Assembly: GCA_009768935.1 (NCBI GenBank)
Contig: WESA01000026.1
Location: 1-38,459 of the forward strand
Source: Rectinema subterraneum
GTDB lineage: Bacteria; Spirochaetota; Spirochaetia; Treponematales; Rectinemataceae
Length of the DNA stretch: 38,459 bases
Direction of reading: 5' to 3'
Part shown: in pieces, positions 25,372 through 33,605 of the stretch
How the letters are laid out: each line of letters starts with the position of its first letter
Position numbering within the stretch: position 1 is the first letter of the stretch
Notes under the pieces: generated by a model
Told to the model about the DNA's origin: nothing
Seen by the model: the letters and a program-made list of their open reading frames with translations, nothing else
Database searches by the model: none
Translations under genes and position numbers: made by a program

Positions 25372-25696
25372 AGCCGCCATCCTTTCTGGTGATTGCATTT
25401 CCGGGTCTTGCAGCTGCATCAGCGCTTGATGCCTCTTCTTCAGTTCCAAGAAGCGCAGAATTGACCATTTCTTCCAGCTTCTCCGCCGTGGTATGCTCGA
25501 CCACCAGCCCGTTTACAAGAACATAAGGAGCCTTTGCCTCGCCTGCGGATTTGCAGAATCCGAGACAGGGGGTGCCTTCAAATTCCACCTGCTCGCCCCA
25601 TTTTGCAATCCAGCTGTCAATGGCTCCCAACAGCTCGGCTCCGCCCAGCACATAGCAGGCGGTTCCTGCACAGATTGTTACATGCACCTTCTTCAT
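25355..25696 (-). CDS. thioredoxin-like [2Fe-2S] ferredoxin (NuoE C-terminal type)
   Basis: A 113-residue electron-transfer protein of the thioredoxin-like [2Fe-2S] ferredoxin family, related to the C-terminal half of NuoE. The four cluster ligands are visible as C-x4-C in TICAGTACYVLGG near residue 10 and C-x3-C in GTPCLGFCKSAG near residue 50. The start at 25696 follows AGGAGG by nine bases; an in-frame ATG at 25747 lacks a good site. It overlaps the start of the hydrogenase gene, so the two are likely coupled, and it may pass electrons to or from the enzyme. The C-terminal tail after residue 85 is Ala-rich and not conserved. Confidence 0.85.
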   Translation of the reverse strand: MKKVHVTICAGTACYVLGGAELLGAIDSWIAKWGEQVEFEGTPCLGFCKSAGEAKAPYVLVNGLVVEHTTAEKLEEMVNSALLGTEEEASSADAAARPGNAITRKDGGYASGR

Positions 25697-25839
25697 GCTC
25701 TTGTTCCTCCTGCCGGGGTCGCCAATCTGCACACCTCGGCGATTCATCGCGTCCGTTATTTGCCTGAGTCCAACTGCTTCGACCAGGCTATATGTGCCGC
25801 ATTCACCCGATCTTCCGCAGTCTGGCCTTTCAGATTTGT

Positions 25840-27063
25840 TCAGATATAGCGGATAGTTGTCTGCTTCAGATATTTTCCTTCCAGCAAATGCGCCAGACGC
25901 TTGACGACATTCCTGCGGATATCAAGCTCTACCGGCATATTCGGGTCCTGATGCGCCTCATTGATCTTGGTTCCTACAAAAAACTCGATAATATCCGAAT
26001 CGAGCATCAGGCGCAGGGCTGCTGTAGCTGCATTCTGTCGCAATTCCTCCGGAGCCGCACCTTGTTCGAGATAATCCGCTGTTTTGCTCAAAGTCAGAAT
26101 GCCTTCGGTAACCAGGTCTGCGCCTTCCATTGAAGCCACAGGAGGCAGTTCCGGATCGCGATGCTTGAGATCCATAGTGATTTTCCTGCCCAATTCGCGG
26201 CCAATAATGGTAGCGGTTGTTCCTCCTGCAATAATGGTTCTTCCTGGCGATGAAACAAAAAGGCGCGCAAGTTCATTGTCATGAGCTGGATGAAGAGGCG
26301 GACCGGTGAACACTGCCAGCCTCCGCGCTGCCCGGAAATACACGACCGCACAGGTGATATCATCTTTTGCCTGGTCGCCATCGAGCAATAACGCCCATGT
26401 CACAATTCGCCTGGCCAGATCGCGCGCGGAAATTTCCGCATTTTCGGCAATCATCTGGCTTACGAACCTGCGCACTCCTTCAAGTCCCCATCCAAGCGGC
26501 AAATTTCTGCTGCCCATTCCCGCCTGTGTCACGCCATCAGAGAAGAAAATAACCCTGTCGCCAAATTCTGCTTTGAACCGGGAAGACCGCAGTGTTGCCG
26601 GTTTCGGATGCCCGGCGATCCGCCCGCCACCTTTTGTAACAGAAACCATGGATCTCAGCGGCTCGACCTCGACTCCCTGCCGAACAAGCATATAGGCCGG
26701 ATTATCGTACTCGACTACCTTGATCCGGTTGCTGGTATCAATATCGACTAACGTAAACGTCGCATAGCTGATTTTGCGTTCCGAACAGACAGGCAGGGAA
26801 CGCATAATGATTCGCGCGGTCCGCTTTATCGGGATGCGGGCAGCGGAACACCCTGTTGCGATTGTTGCAGTCAGCGCTGCAAGCACTCCTGCCTTGATGC
26901 CCGAACCAAGCCCGTCCGAAAGTACCGCAATAATACGTCCATCTTCGGTTTTTCGTGAAATGAAGACATCGCCTTCGCTTGTTTCGCCATATTTCGCCAC
27001 CTGCCAATGACCGATTTCGACAAAAAAATCAGCGTGCATTGGCTTGTTTTCACTCTCGATCAT
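25840..27063 (-). CDS. SpoIIE-like PP2C-family serine phosphatase
   Basis: A 407-residue protein whose first 250 residues form a SpoIIE/RsbU-type PP2C phosphatase: IIAVLSDGLGSGIKAGVLAA carries the metal-binding Asp and Gly, RVIFFSDGVTQAG the second Asp, and DDITCAVVYFRA the last. The remaining roughly 150 residues form an additional domain starting near TIIAGGTTATIIGRELG that I do not recognise. Its ATG overlaps the sensor hydrogenase stop (ATGA), implying coupled synthesis. Phosphatases of this class usually dephosphorylate an anti-sigma-factor antagonist; none is encoded in the window. The output of a hydrogen signal through dephosphorylation is the inferred role (compare group C3 [FeFe]-hydrogenases). 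Confidence 0.8.
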   Translation of the reverse strand: MIESENKPMHADFFVEIGHWQVAKYGETSEGDVFISRKTEDGRIIAVLSDGLGSGIKAGVLAALTATIATGCSAARIPIKRTARIIMRSLPVCSERKISYATFTLVDIDTSNRIKVVEYDNPAYMLVRQGVEVEPLRSMVSVTKGGGRIAGHPKPATLRSSRFKAEFGDRVIFFSDGVTQAGMGSRNLPLGWGLEGVRRFVSQMIAENAEISARDLARRIVTWALLLDGDQAKDDITCAVVYFRAARRLAVFTGPPLHPAHDNELARLFVSSPGRTIIAGGTTATIIGRELGRKITMDLKHRDPELPPVASMEGADLVTEGILTLSKTADYLEQGAAPEELRQNAATAALRLMLDSDIIEFFVGTKINEAHQDPNMPVELDIRRNVVKRLAHLLEGKYLKQTTIRYI

Positions 27064-28781
27064 TGCCCGACCTCGCCGCCGAAGCTTTCGATAATCGAGC
27101 GGAGAGCCGCTTCAGATTCAGCTGCATTCTCGCCAAGCAGATAAGCAATTTTCTGCACAGTCCTCACATTCTGCCGGATTACTTTTTTTGCTTCTTTTAT
27201 TACGCGATCTTTTTGAATCCATGGCGCGGTAATATCCTGGAACAGACCGCCCGCAATCATTTGTTTTTCTATAGAAAAAATCGTGCCATGCAGAATGCGC
27301 TCGCCACAGCGAAAATCCGATTCGATGAATGCATCCCCTGGTGAATGGTGCAGCACATCATTGAACCGCTCCCAGAAAGGCAGCAATTTGCGCAAATCTG
27401 CGCCTTCCAGCGTTGGTTTTGCTTCTGCCACAAACTGAGCATCTTTTTCCAGAATCCGCACAAATGGCTCATTGCACTCGATGACTTTTAGGTCGGCATT
27501 CACAACCACCGCTGCGGATGGCATAGCGCGCAACAGAGCATTGGCTTTTTTCTGTGCAAGATTGCGCATATACGAAAGGCACATGGTCGGCTCTGCATGA
27601 CCAATGACTATTGCTTTCGCAAATTCACGACAGGAATCATAACCACAGCCCGAGCAATTCAGCTCATCCGAAGGCTCTTTCTTTCCCACGAGCGCAAGCG
27701 CAGCACGGATTTCCTCTTCTCTTACTTGCCGCTGGACTGGCTTTGCTGCAGAGTGTTTTACCTGGCAAGCAATTTCGGTATTGAAAGGCTCGGACTCACC
27801 TTGTTTTTCATACAGAAGAATCTGCATACGCTTCGAGACTGTGCCGCGAGAAGCATCGGAACATGGGCCGTTTATGCATCCCCCTTCGCACGCAAGCAAT
27901 TCAAGAAAGATTCCAGTTTCTGGTATCCCGTCAGGCAGATCGCGGAGCGCAGCTTGTATATGCCCCATGCCGCTGAAAGACATGCATGGTACATCAGTAC
28001 TGCCATGCTGCTTGATTGAAGCAATCATGCCTCCTTCAATGGGGTAAAGCTCGCCTTTTGAAGGCCTTTGAGGAAAGAATGTATCATTGCTGGTCGGCTT
28101 CTCCGCAGAAGGATCGATGTTTTCTTCCTCAAAAAGCTGGCGCAATTCCGCAAAGGTCAGCACTGCATTTACAAGACCTCCGGATTCATCAGCCTCTTTT
28201 TTCTTGGCAATACAAGGCCCTATAAACACAACCAACGCATTCTCGCCGAAACGTGAGCGGAGATATCGCGCATGCGCGATCATGGGCGAGCCATTTTCGG
28301 AAAGGAAAGGCACAAGATCAGGGCGATAAAAACTCACATAGCGCACCACAGCCGGACAAGCTGCCCCAATGAGGAAATTTCTGCCATTATCTGCCAGCTG
28401 TCCAAGCTCATTTCGCATTGCGGAAGAAACTAGATCCGCTCCCAGCGCTGTCTCGGAGACCGCAGCAAAGCCCAATTTCCGGATTGAAGCAATAAGCTGC
28501 CCTGCTGTGCATCCAGAAAATTCTGCAGCAAACGATGGTGCCAAAGAAGCAACCGCAACCGGCTTCAATTCGAGCAGACGCCGTACCCGCTCGACATCGC
28601 TGCGAACCTTTTTTGCGCTTTGCGGACAGACCATCACGCAATGCCCGCATAGAATGCAAATGTCTTCTACTACACGCGCATGTCCATCGAGAATCTGGAT
28701 AGCCTTGACAGGACATTCCCGGACGCATTTGTAGCAGTCCTGGCAGCGCATTGTTTCAGTGTAGATAACCTGCCGGTTCAT
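27060..28781 (-). CDS. sensory [FeFe]-hydrogenase homologue with PAS domain (HsfB/HydS-like)
   Basis: A 573-residue putative H2 sensor. Two N-terminal [4Fe-4S] motifs lie at residues 13-23 and 42-52. The H-cluster domain spans about 70-330 and keeps all four ligands: C142 in GAACPAVV, C190 in IGPCIAKKKEA, C298 and C302 in ACEGGCINGPC. The proton-relay cysteine that normally precedes C142 is Ala141, as in sensory enzymes. A further Fe-S motif follows (C376, C379, C384, C401), then a PAS domain (about 412-520) and a C-terminal helix. It overlaps both neighbours by ATGA. The domain order matches the group C sensory class linked to a phosphatase. Catalysis is expected to be slow; sensing is inferred. 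Confidence 0.85.
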   Translation of the reverse strand: MNRQVIYTETMRCQDCYKCVRECPVKAIQILDGHARVVEDICILCGHCVMVCPQSAKKVRSDVERVRRLLELKPVAVASLAPSFAAEFSGCTAGQLIASIRKLGFAAVSETALGADLVSSAMRNELGQLADNGRNFLIGAACPAVVRYVSFYRPDLVPFLSENGSPMIAHARYLRSRFGENALVVFIGPCIAKKKEADESGGLVNAVLTFAELRQLFEEENIDPSAEKPTSNDTFFPQRPSKGELYPIEGGMIASIKQHGSTDVPCMSFSGMGHIQAALRDLPDGIPETGIFLELLACEGGCINGPCSDASRGTVSKRMQILLYEKQGESEPFNTEIACQVKHSAAKPVQRQVREEEIRAALALVGKKEPSDELNCSGCGYDSCREFAKAIVIGHAEPTMCLSYMRNLAQKKANALLRAMPSAAVVVNADLKVIECNEPFVRILEKDAQFVAEAKPTLEGADLRKLLPFWERFNDVLHHSPGDAFIESDFRCGERILHGTIFSIEKQMIAGGLFQDITAPWIQKDRVIKEAKKVIRQNVRTVQKIAYLLGENAAESEAALRSIIESFGGEVGQ

Positions 28782-29113
28782 GGGTCAACCCTCCACGAAT
28801 CGCCTGCGCTGGTGTTCGAACAGGTGCTATCAGGCTGAACTAACTCAGGATCACCAGCCTTTTCAAACTCATGCACAAGAATATCTTCAATCGTCTCGGG
28901 CATTACATTGGTATAGACTTTTCCGTTTATTATGATGACGGGACCTTCCTTGCAGCGACCACCGCATAATGAGCCAGAAAGTTCAACTGAAGCCGAAAGC
29001 CCGTGCCGCGCAAGCCAGGATTGGATATGCTCGACGGTATATATATTGCCTCGGGCATAGCAGGAGCTCCCCATGCAGACCACTATAGAGCCGAATGATT
29101 GATTTGGTTTCAT
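28778..29113 (-). CDS. thioredoxin-like [2Fe-2S] ferredoxin (first gene of the hydrogen locus)
   Basis: A 111-residue protein of the same [2Fe-2S] family as the one at 25355-25696 but clearly different in sequence. Ligands are C-x4-C in VCMGSSCYARG near residue 13 and C-x3-C in SLCGGRCKEGP near residue 50. Its stop overlaps the start of the sensor gene. There is no Shine-Dalgarno site before the ATG; the predicted promoter lies so close that the transcript may be nearly leaderless. It probably feeds electrons to, or reads the redox state of, the adjacent sensor protein. The C-terminal 30 residues are not conserved. Confidence 0.85.
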   Translation of the reverse strand: MKPNQSFGSIVVCMGSSCYARGNIYTVEHIQSWLARHGLSASVELSGSLCGGRCKEGPVIIINGKVYTNVMPETIEDILVHEFEKAGDPELVQPDSTCSNTSAGDSWRVDP

Positions 29114-29125
29114 ATTGGATAATTT

Positions 29126-29154
29126 TTTATATATAAATTTGGAACTTTTGTCAA
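29126..29154 (-). promoter_or_regulatory. promoter of the hydrogen locus
   Basis: On the - strand perfect TTGACA (29154-29149) is followed by a 17-base spacer and TATAAA (29131-29126). Only 12 bases separate the -10 box from the ATG at 29113, predicting a 5' leader of about 4-7 bases. Confidence 0.6.
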
Positions 29155-29274
29155 GATGGACTTATAAGGCCCTTAAGTTTTGTGCAAAATGCAAAGCCCG
29201 ATATAGCCGCTGCCCCTTGCCTTGTTTTTTCCGATTCCGTACCTTTAACCAATTAGCATTCAAGGAGAAACAGT

Positions 29275-29775
29275 ATGGCCAACCCTATCGTTACATTCAA
29301 AACCAGCAAAGGCGATATCAGCATCGAAGTATTCGAGGACAACGTCCCCATAACCGCCGCTAATTTTCTCGAGTATGTAAAATTGGGCTTCTACGACGGA
29401 ACGATCTTCCATCGCGTGATTCCAGGCTTTGTCATCCAGGGCGGCGGCTTCGCACCCGGCATGGAACAGAAGAAAACCCGCGCGCCCATCGTCAACGAAG
29501 CATCCAAAGCCCCTCCCAATGCCCGCGGCACGCTCTCCATGGCACGCACTTCTGTCCCCGACAGCGCGACAAGCCAATTTTTCATCAACCTTGTCGACAA
29601 CAAAAGCCTCGACTACCGCGGCCCGGGCGCCGGCGCTGGCTATTGTGTGTTCGGGCGCGTGACCGAAGGACTCGATGTCGTCGATGCTATCGCCCAAGTG
29701 AAGACCGGGCGCAGACCGCCGCACGCGGATGTGCCGGTCGAGGATGTCGTGCTGATTTCGGCAAAAGTCGTATGA
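29275..29775 (+). CDS. cyclophilin-type peptidyl-prolyl cis-trans isomerase
   Basis: A 166-residue cytoplasmic cyclophilin, with no signal peptide, that speeds isomerisation of X-Pro bonds. Family features are [18 protein letters not shown] at the start, [15 protein letters not shown] (catalytic Arg and the Phe/Gln of the active site, about residues 43-57), [20 protein letters not shown] and [23 protein letters not shown] lies seven bases before the ATG. It is divergent from the hydrogen locus, with 161 bases between the two starts, and appears to be a single gene. Confidence 0.95.
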   Translation: MANPIVTFKTSKGDISIEVFEDNVPITAANFLEYVKLGFYDGTIFHRVIPGFVIQGGGFAPGMEQKKTRAPIVNEASKAPPNARGTLSMARTSVPDSATSQFFINLVDNKSLDYRGPGAGAGYCVFGRVTEGLDVVDAIAQVKTGRRPPHADVPVEDVVLISAKVV

Positions 29776-29818
29776 GCGCGAGCGCTGCATGATTGAGGAG
29801 AATCATTTCGATTTTGGC

Positions 29819-29856
29819 TTGCCTTGCGGCCATTATATTACTAAATTTGTAATATA
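29819..29856 (+). promoter_or_regulatory. promoter with overlapping palindrome before the FMN reductase gene
   Basis: TTGCCT (29819-29824), 17 bases, then TAAATT (29842-29847) form a plausible promoter. TATATTAC (29834-29841) and GTAATATA (29849-29856) are perfect inverted 8-base arms whose loop contains the -10 box. A repressor bound there would block transcription. The regulator is not encoded nearby. Confidence 0.5.
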
Positions 29857-29874
29857 TTAAACCATGGAGGTTAT

Positions 29875-30432
29875 ATGTTAAAAATTGCTGTCATCATTGG
29901 AAGCACACGCCCCGGCAGGAACGGCGAGGCAGTGGGTCGTTGGGTATACGAACAGGCCAAGAAGCGCAGCGATGCGCAATTCGAGCTAGTAGATGTGAAG
30001 GATTTCAATCTGCCGCTGCTGGATGAGCCTGTTCCTACATCGATGCATCAATACACACAGGAGCACACAAAAAAGTGGTCCGAAAAAATCAGCGGGTTTG
30101 ACGGATTTGTATTCGTGACCCCCGAATACAACCATGCGACAACAGGAGCACTTAAAAACGCGCTGGATTATTTGTACACAGAGTGGAATAACAAAGCTGC
30201 TGGATTTGTCGGGTATGGTTCCATGGGAGGGGCTCGAGCAATTGAAAATCTGCGCCTCATCATGGGGGAACTGCAGGTCGCCGATGTGCGCGCTGCGGTC
30301 TATCTCTCGCTCTTTACAGACTTCGAGAATTTCAGCGTGTTCAAGCCTTTGCCCAACCGCGAAGCTGAGCTCAACACAATGCTGGATCAGCTTGTCGCCT
30401 GGGCGGAAGCTCTGAAAGCAATTCGCACATAG
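29875..30432 (+). CDS. NAD(P)H-dependent FMN reductase
   Basis: A 185-residue flavodoxin-fold oxidoreductase of the NADPH-dependent FMN reductase family. The phosphate-binding loop is visible as IIGSTRPGRNGE (residues 7-18) and the flavin-ring contact as TPEYNHATTGALKNALDYL (about residues 82-100). GSMGGARA follows near residue 118. Such enzymes reduce FMN, quinones or azo compounds. GGAGG precedes the ATG by five bases. The promoter carries a palindrome over its -10 box, suggesting inducible expression. The small thioredoxin-fold gene begins 13 bases downstream and may be co-transcribed. Confidence 0.9.
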   Translation: MLKIAVIIGSTRPGRNGEAVGRWVYEQAKKRSDAQFELVDVKDFNLPLLDEPVPTSMHQYTQEHTKKWSEKISGFDGFVFVTPEYNHATTGALKNALDYLYTEWNNKAAGFVGYGSMGGARAIENLRLIMGELQVADVRAAVYLSLFTDFENFSVFKPLPNREAELNTMLDQLVAWAEALKAIRT

Positions 30433-30445
30433 CGGGTGCGAGCAT

Positions 30446-30775
30446 ATGGGAACCATGAACATCACATTTTTGTACTTCAATGGCTGTCCGAATTCCGAGC
30501 CAACCCTCGAGAATCTCAAAACAGCGCTGGCTGAGCTCAACTTCGACGCTGATCTTTCTATTATCGAAGTAAAGGATCCGCAGCAGGCTGCTAGTCTCGG
30601 CTTTCTCGGCTCGCCGTCGATTCTCGTCGAGGGGCGCGACCTGGAAACAGGCCGGCCCCCGGCAGGAAGTGCCTTTTCCTGCAGAATATATGAGATTGAA
30701 GGGCGACGGACTGGGCGCCTTCCAAAAGACTACATCAAGGCAAGGCTGCAATCGCTGGCGCAAACGCTGGGCTAA
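30446..30775 (+). CDS. small thioredoxin-fold protein of the DF-(seleno)protein type
   Basis: A 109-residue protein with a thioredoxin-like core. The N-terminal motif ITFLYFNGCPNSEPTLENLK places one Cys where relatives have Cys or selenocysteine in a CPNW-like motif. Later LGFLGSPSILVEGRDLE is the cis-Pro region. A second cysteine (SAFSCRIYE) lies near residue 82. The start may be 30446 or an in-frame ATG at 30455; neither has a strong ribosome site. It follows the FMN reductase by 13 bases. A redox role is inferred from the fold; the partner is unknown. Confidence 0.65.
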   Translation: MGTMNITFLYFNGCPNSEPTLENLKTALAELNFDADLSIIEVKDPQQAASLGFLGSPSILVEGRDLETGRPPAGSAFSCRIYEIEGRRTGRLPKDYIKARLQSLAQTLG

Positions 30776-30903
30776 AAAGAAGGAAAGGCCGGGAGACTGG
30801 AGGGGTGCTTCAGCTTTATCCCAAGGGGCAGAGCCTCCTCCAGCATCCGCAATCACTTTTCCTGCGTGCAGAATGCGATGCCCAGTGTTGTCTGCGCCTT
30901 CAC

Positions 30904-31404
30904 CTAATACAGGAACTTCCCCATGCAGATGAGGTCGATCGCTTCTCCGTCCTTTCTGATGCTGCCTTTTTTCACGCCTTCAAGCTCAAAGCCGAGGCTT
31001 TTGTAGAGCGCGATGGCGCCGGGGTTGTTCGAAAACACATCGAGCTCGATTTTCTCGATCTTCTTTTCCTGCTTGCAGATTTCAAAAAGAGAGAGCAGGA
31101 GCCGCCGCCCGATGCCTTGGCCGCGGGAGGCCTTTGCGACGCACATGCCGATCGAAGCGACATGGTTTTCTTCCTTGCGCTCTTTTCTGAGACAATCGAG
31201 AGAACCAACAGCCTTGCTGCCATCGAAGCAGATCAACACAAACGAGCCATCGACGGACAGAATCTTTTCCATATATCGATAGCTGGATTCCAGCGTGATA
31301 GGTGTCGTCATTTCGAAAAGAGTCGGAAGATTTTCCGATTTGACGGCGTAGACAAGCTCGAACCATGCGGGCACATCCTCGATTGAGCCTTTCCGGATCT
31401 CCAT
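30904..31404 (-). CDS. GNAT-family N-acetyltransferase
   Basis: A 166-residue acyl-CoA-dependent acetyltransferase. The acetyl-CoA loop is VAKASRGQGIGRRLLLSLFE (about residues 92-111), followed by ELDVFSNNPGAIALYKSLGFELEG, typical of the last strands and helix of the fold. AAGGAG lies eight bases before the ATG at 31404; a GTG nine bases upstream is the alternative. It starts only 12 bases after azlD and so probably belongs to the leu operon transcript. Substrate unknown; an amino-acid-related substrate would fit the context but is speculative. Confidence 0.88.
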   Translation of the reverse strand: MEIRKGSIEDVPAWFELVYAVKSENLPTLFEMTTPITLESSYRYMEKILSVDGSFVLICFDGSKAVGSLDCLRKERKEENHVASIGMCVAKASRGQGIGRRLLLSLFEICKQEKKIEKIELDVFSNNPGAIALYKSLGFELEGVKKGSIRKDGEAIDLICMGKFLY

Positions 31405-31416
31405 ACATACCACTCC

Positions 31417-31731
31417 TTACAGCACTCGGATGAGAACCATATATACAGCCGTCCCGCCCGCAATCGACACAAGCACATTGCGTTTCCAGATGTGGAGCAG
31501 AGCTGTGAGCACCCCGGCCGCGGCTGCGGGAATTCCGAAGGGGGTCTGAGTGAATTCTATATCTTTATACGAAGCGAACACGAGAATGGTCATGACAACC
31601 GGCGGAATATAACGCTGCAGGTAATCGAGGAATGCTGGCGGCTTTGTGCGAGAAAAGAAAAGAAAGGGCACCGCCCTCGTAAAGAATGTCACGAGCGTCA
31701 TGATAACGACAATAGCGAAAAGGCGGGTCAT
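31417..31731 (-). CDS. azlD: AzlD-family branched-chain amino-acid exporter, small subunit
   Basis: A 104-residue membrane protein with about four hydrophobic helices (RLFAIVVIMTLVTFFTRAVP, YIPPVVMTILVFASY and two more), the usual size of AzlD/BrnE partners. It works with AzlC to export branched-chain amino acids and some analogues. The ATG at 31731 overlaps the azlC stop codon by ATGA; the longer open frame up to 31887 is the shadow of azlC. It is co-transcribed with leu genes upstream, suggesting a role in relieving excess leucine, valine or isoleucine. Confidence 0.88.
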   Translation of the reverse strand: MTRLFAIVVIMTLVTFFTRAVPFLFFSRTKPPAFLDYLQRYIPPVVMTILVFASYKDIEFTQTPFGIPAAAAGVLTALLHIWKRNVLVSIAGGTAVYMVLIRVL

Positions 31732-32483
31732 TGCGCTTCGCCTCCGCCCTGCGGGCCTTGCGTGCTTGCGGGCGCAGGTTTCCTGCCATCGAGGCGCGGG
31801 CGGAGCAGGGAAAGCAAGCCTGTCGCAAACAACAGCGCTACGAGCAAAAAATCGCGCGGTGCTGCAATGAAAAGCGCGAGGATGCAAGCCGCAAAAGCCG
31901 CCACATATGGCTCAAATCGCTGAACCGCGCGCACCTGCTCGACCAAGAGCACAATAAAAAGCGCAGTGAGCGCAAAATCCATTCCCCTGGCATCGAAGGC
32001 GAGGGCTGAGCCCAAAAGGCTCCCCACAGTACACCCCAGCACCCAGTATGACTGATTCAGTGCAGTGACAGCGGCATAAAAACGGGCCTGCTCGACATGC
32101 GCAGGAGGCTTGACCGTCGTGAGAAGTCCGTATGTTTCGTCAGTAAGCCCGAAAATAAGATATGGCTTCCATTTGCCCGCACTCTTGAATTGCTCAAGCA
32201 TCGAAAGCCCGTACACCGCATGGCGCCCATTCAAGAGCAACGTGAGCAAGGCGATTTCGAAAAGCCCTGCCCCGCCTGTGATGAGGCCTATTCCCATAAA
32301 CTGCGCCGCCCCGGCATAGATGAAAATAGCCATCACCGGAGACATCCACCAGGGGAGGCCCGCAGCAACAAGCGTGAACCCGAAAGCCAGCCCCAGAGTG
32401 GTATAGCCCAGAAGCACAGGGATGCTCGCCTTGAATGCAGCGGCGAGCACCACGCGGCGTTTCCCTGATCGCGATGATTCCAT
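31728..32483 (-). CDS. azlC: AzlC-family branched-chain amino-acid exporter, large subunit
   Basis: A 251-residue membrane protein with seven to eight helices, characteristic of AzlC/BrnF. The conserved segment TLGLAFGFTLVAAGLPWWMSP followed by IYAGAAQFMGIGL lies in residues 28-70, and the NGRHAVYGLSM region near residue 85. It starts 12 bases after leuB and overlaps azlD, so it is part of the leucine operon. It would form the main transmembrane pathway of the exporter. Confidence 0.9.
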   Translation of the reverse strand: MESSRSGKRRVVLAAAFKASIPVLLGYTTLGLAFGFTLVAAGLPWWMSPVMAIFIYAGAAQFMGIGLITGGAGLFEIALLTLLLNGRHAVYGLSMLEQFKSAGKWKPYLIFGLTDETYGLLTTVKPPAHVEQARFYAAVTALNQSYWVLGCTVGSLLGSALAFDARGMDFALTALFIVLLVEQVRAVQRFEPYVAAFAACILALFIAAPRDFLLVALLFATGLLSLLRPRLDGRKPAPASTQGPQGGGEAQ

Positions 32484-32495
32484 GGGCCTATCCTA

Positions 32496-33605
32496 TCATA
32501 TTCTTGAGCGCTGCACTTCTTTGGCTACAAGGCGCCCCATTTCTTTTGTACCGACGATGCGAGTAGTGCTCTCAACCTTGTGTAAAGCAATGTCCGCTGT
32601 CCGCCACCCGGCTTCGAGCACCCGCGCGACAGCCTGCTCGACTGCCTCAGCTTCCTTATTCAGATTGAATGAATAGCGCAGCATCATGGCCACCGAAAGA
32701 ATCGTGCCCAGGGGATTCGCGATATCCTTTCCCGCGATATCAGGCGCTGAACCGTGGATGGGCTCGTAGAGCCCCATCGTTGGCTTGCCAGGCGCGCCTG
32801 GTTCGCCGATGCTCGCCGAAGGCAGCATGCCGATCGAACCGGTGAGCATGCTCGCTTCGTCGGAAAGTATGTCGCCGAACATGTTCGAGGTGACAATGAC
32901 ATCGAACTGACCGGGAGCGCGCACGAGCTGCATCGCACAGTTATCGACATACATGGCGCTGGTCTCAACATCGGGATATTCCGCTGAAATGCGCGCATTC
33001 ACTTCCCGCCACAGGCGCGAAGACTCAAGTATGTTAGCCTTGTCGACAAGGCATAGCCTTAATCGGCGCTTGCGGGCTGCCTCATAGCCGACGCGTAATA
33101 TGCGCTCAATTTCTTTTCTGGTATAGAATTCGGTATCGAAGGCCGCCTGTCCGTCTTCGGTTCGGCCACTCTTGCCAAAATAGATGCCACCCGTGAGCTC
33201 GCGCACAATCAGAATATCAAAGCCGGAGCCCACAATTTCGTCTTTGAGCGGGCAGGCTTCTCGCAAAGGCGCAAGCAGCACTGCCGGACGCAGATTCGCA
33301 TACACCCTGAGCGCAGAGCGCAAACCCAAAAGCGCCTTCTCAGGCCGCAAGTGGCTGGGCAACGTATCCCACTTCGGCCCGCCGACTGCGCCGAGGAGCA
33401 CCGCATCGCAGGCCTTCGCCCGCGCAACAGTTTCTTCTGGCAAGGGCTCGCCGCTCGCATCGATCGCGCAGCCACCCGCGAGCAATTCTTCTTTCGCAAA
33501 TGCATGGCCAAAGCGGGCCCCCACTGCCTCGAGCACGCCGAGCGCGGCTCCGACCACTTCAGGCCCGATTCCATCGCCCCGCACAATTCCGATTCTGTAA
33601 TTCAT
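32496..33605 (-). CDS. leuB: 3-isopropylmalate dehydrogenase
   Basis: Oxidises and decarboxylates 3-isopropylmalate with NAD+ in leucine synthesis. From the ATG at 33605 it has 369 residues. The N-terminus [19 protein letters not shown] is diagnostic. Substrate contacts include the LRVYANLRP segment, LVDKANIL, and the metal-binding aspartates in [11 protein letters not shown]. The NAD site is [17 protein letters not shown] near residue 280. Its start overlaps the leuD stop by ATGA. The open frame runs upstream to 33752, but that part only mirrors leuD. Confidence 0.95.
   Translation of the reverse strand: MNYRIGIVRGDGIGPEVVGAALGVLEAVGARFGHAFAKEELLAGGCAIDASGEPLPEETVARAKACDAVLLGAVGGPKWDTLPSHLRPEKALLGLRSALRVYANLRPAVLLAPLREACPLKDEIVGSGFDILIVRELTGGIYFGKSGRTEDGQAAFDTEFYTRKEIERILRVGYEAARKRRLRLCLVDKANILESSRLWREVNARISAEYPDVETSAMYVDNCAMQLVRAPGQFDVIVTSNMFGDILSDEASMLTGSIGMLPSASIGEPGAPGKPTMGLYEPIHGSAPDIAGKDIANPLGTILSVAMMLRYSFNLNKEAEAVEQAVARVLEAGWRTADIALHKVESTTRIVGTKEMGRLVAKEVQRSRI

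Noticed and set aside
30776..30903. Possible terminator between the thioredoxin-fold gene and the GNAT gene
   Set aside because: GGAGG and CCTCC can pair, but the loop is long and no T-run follows on either strand.
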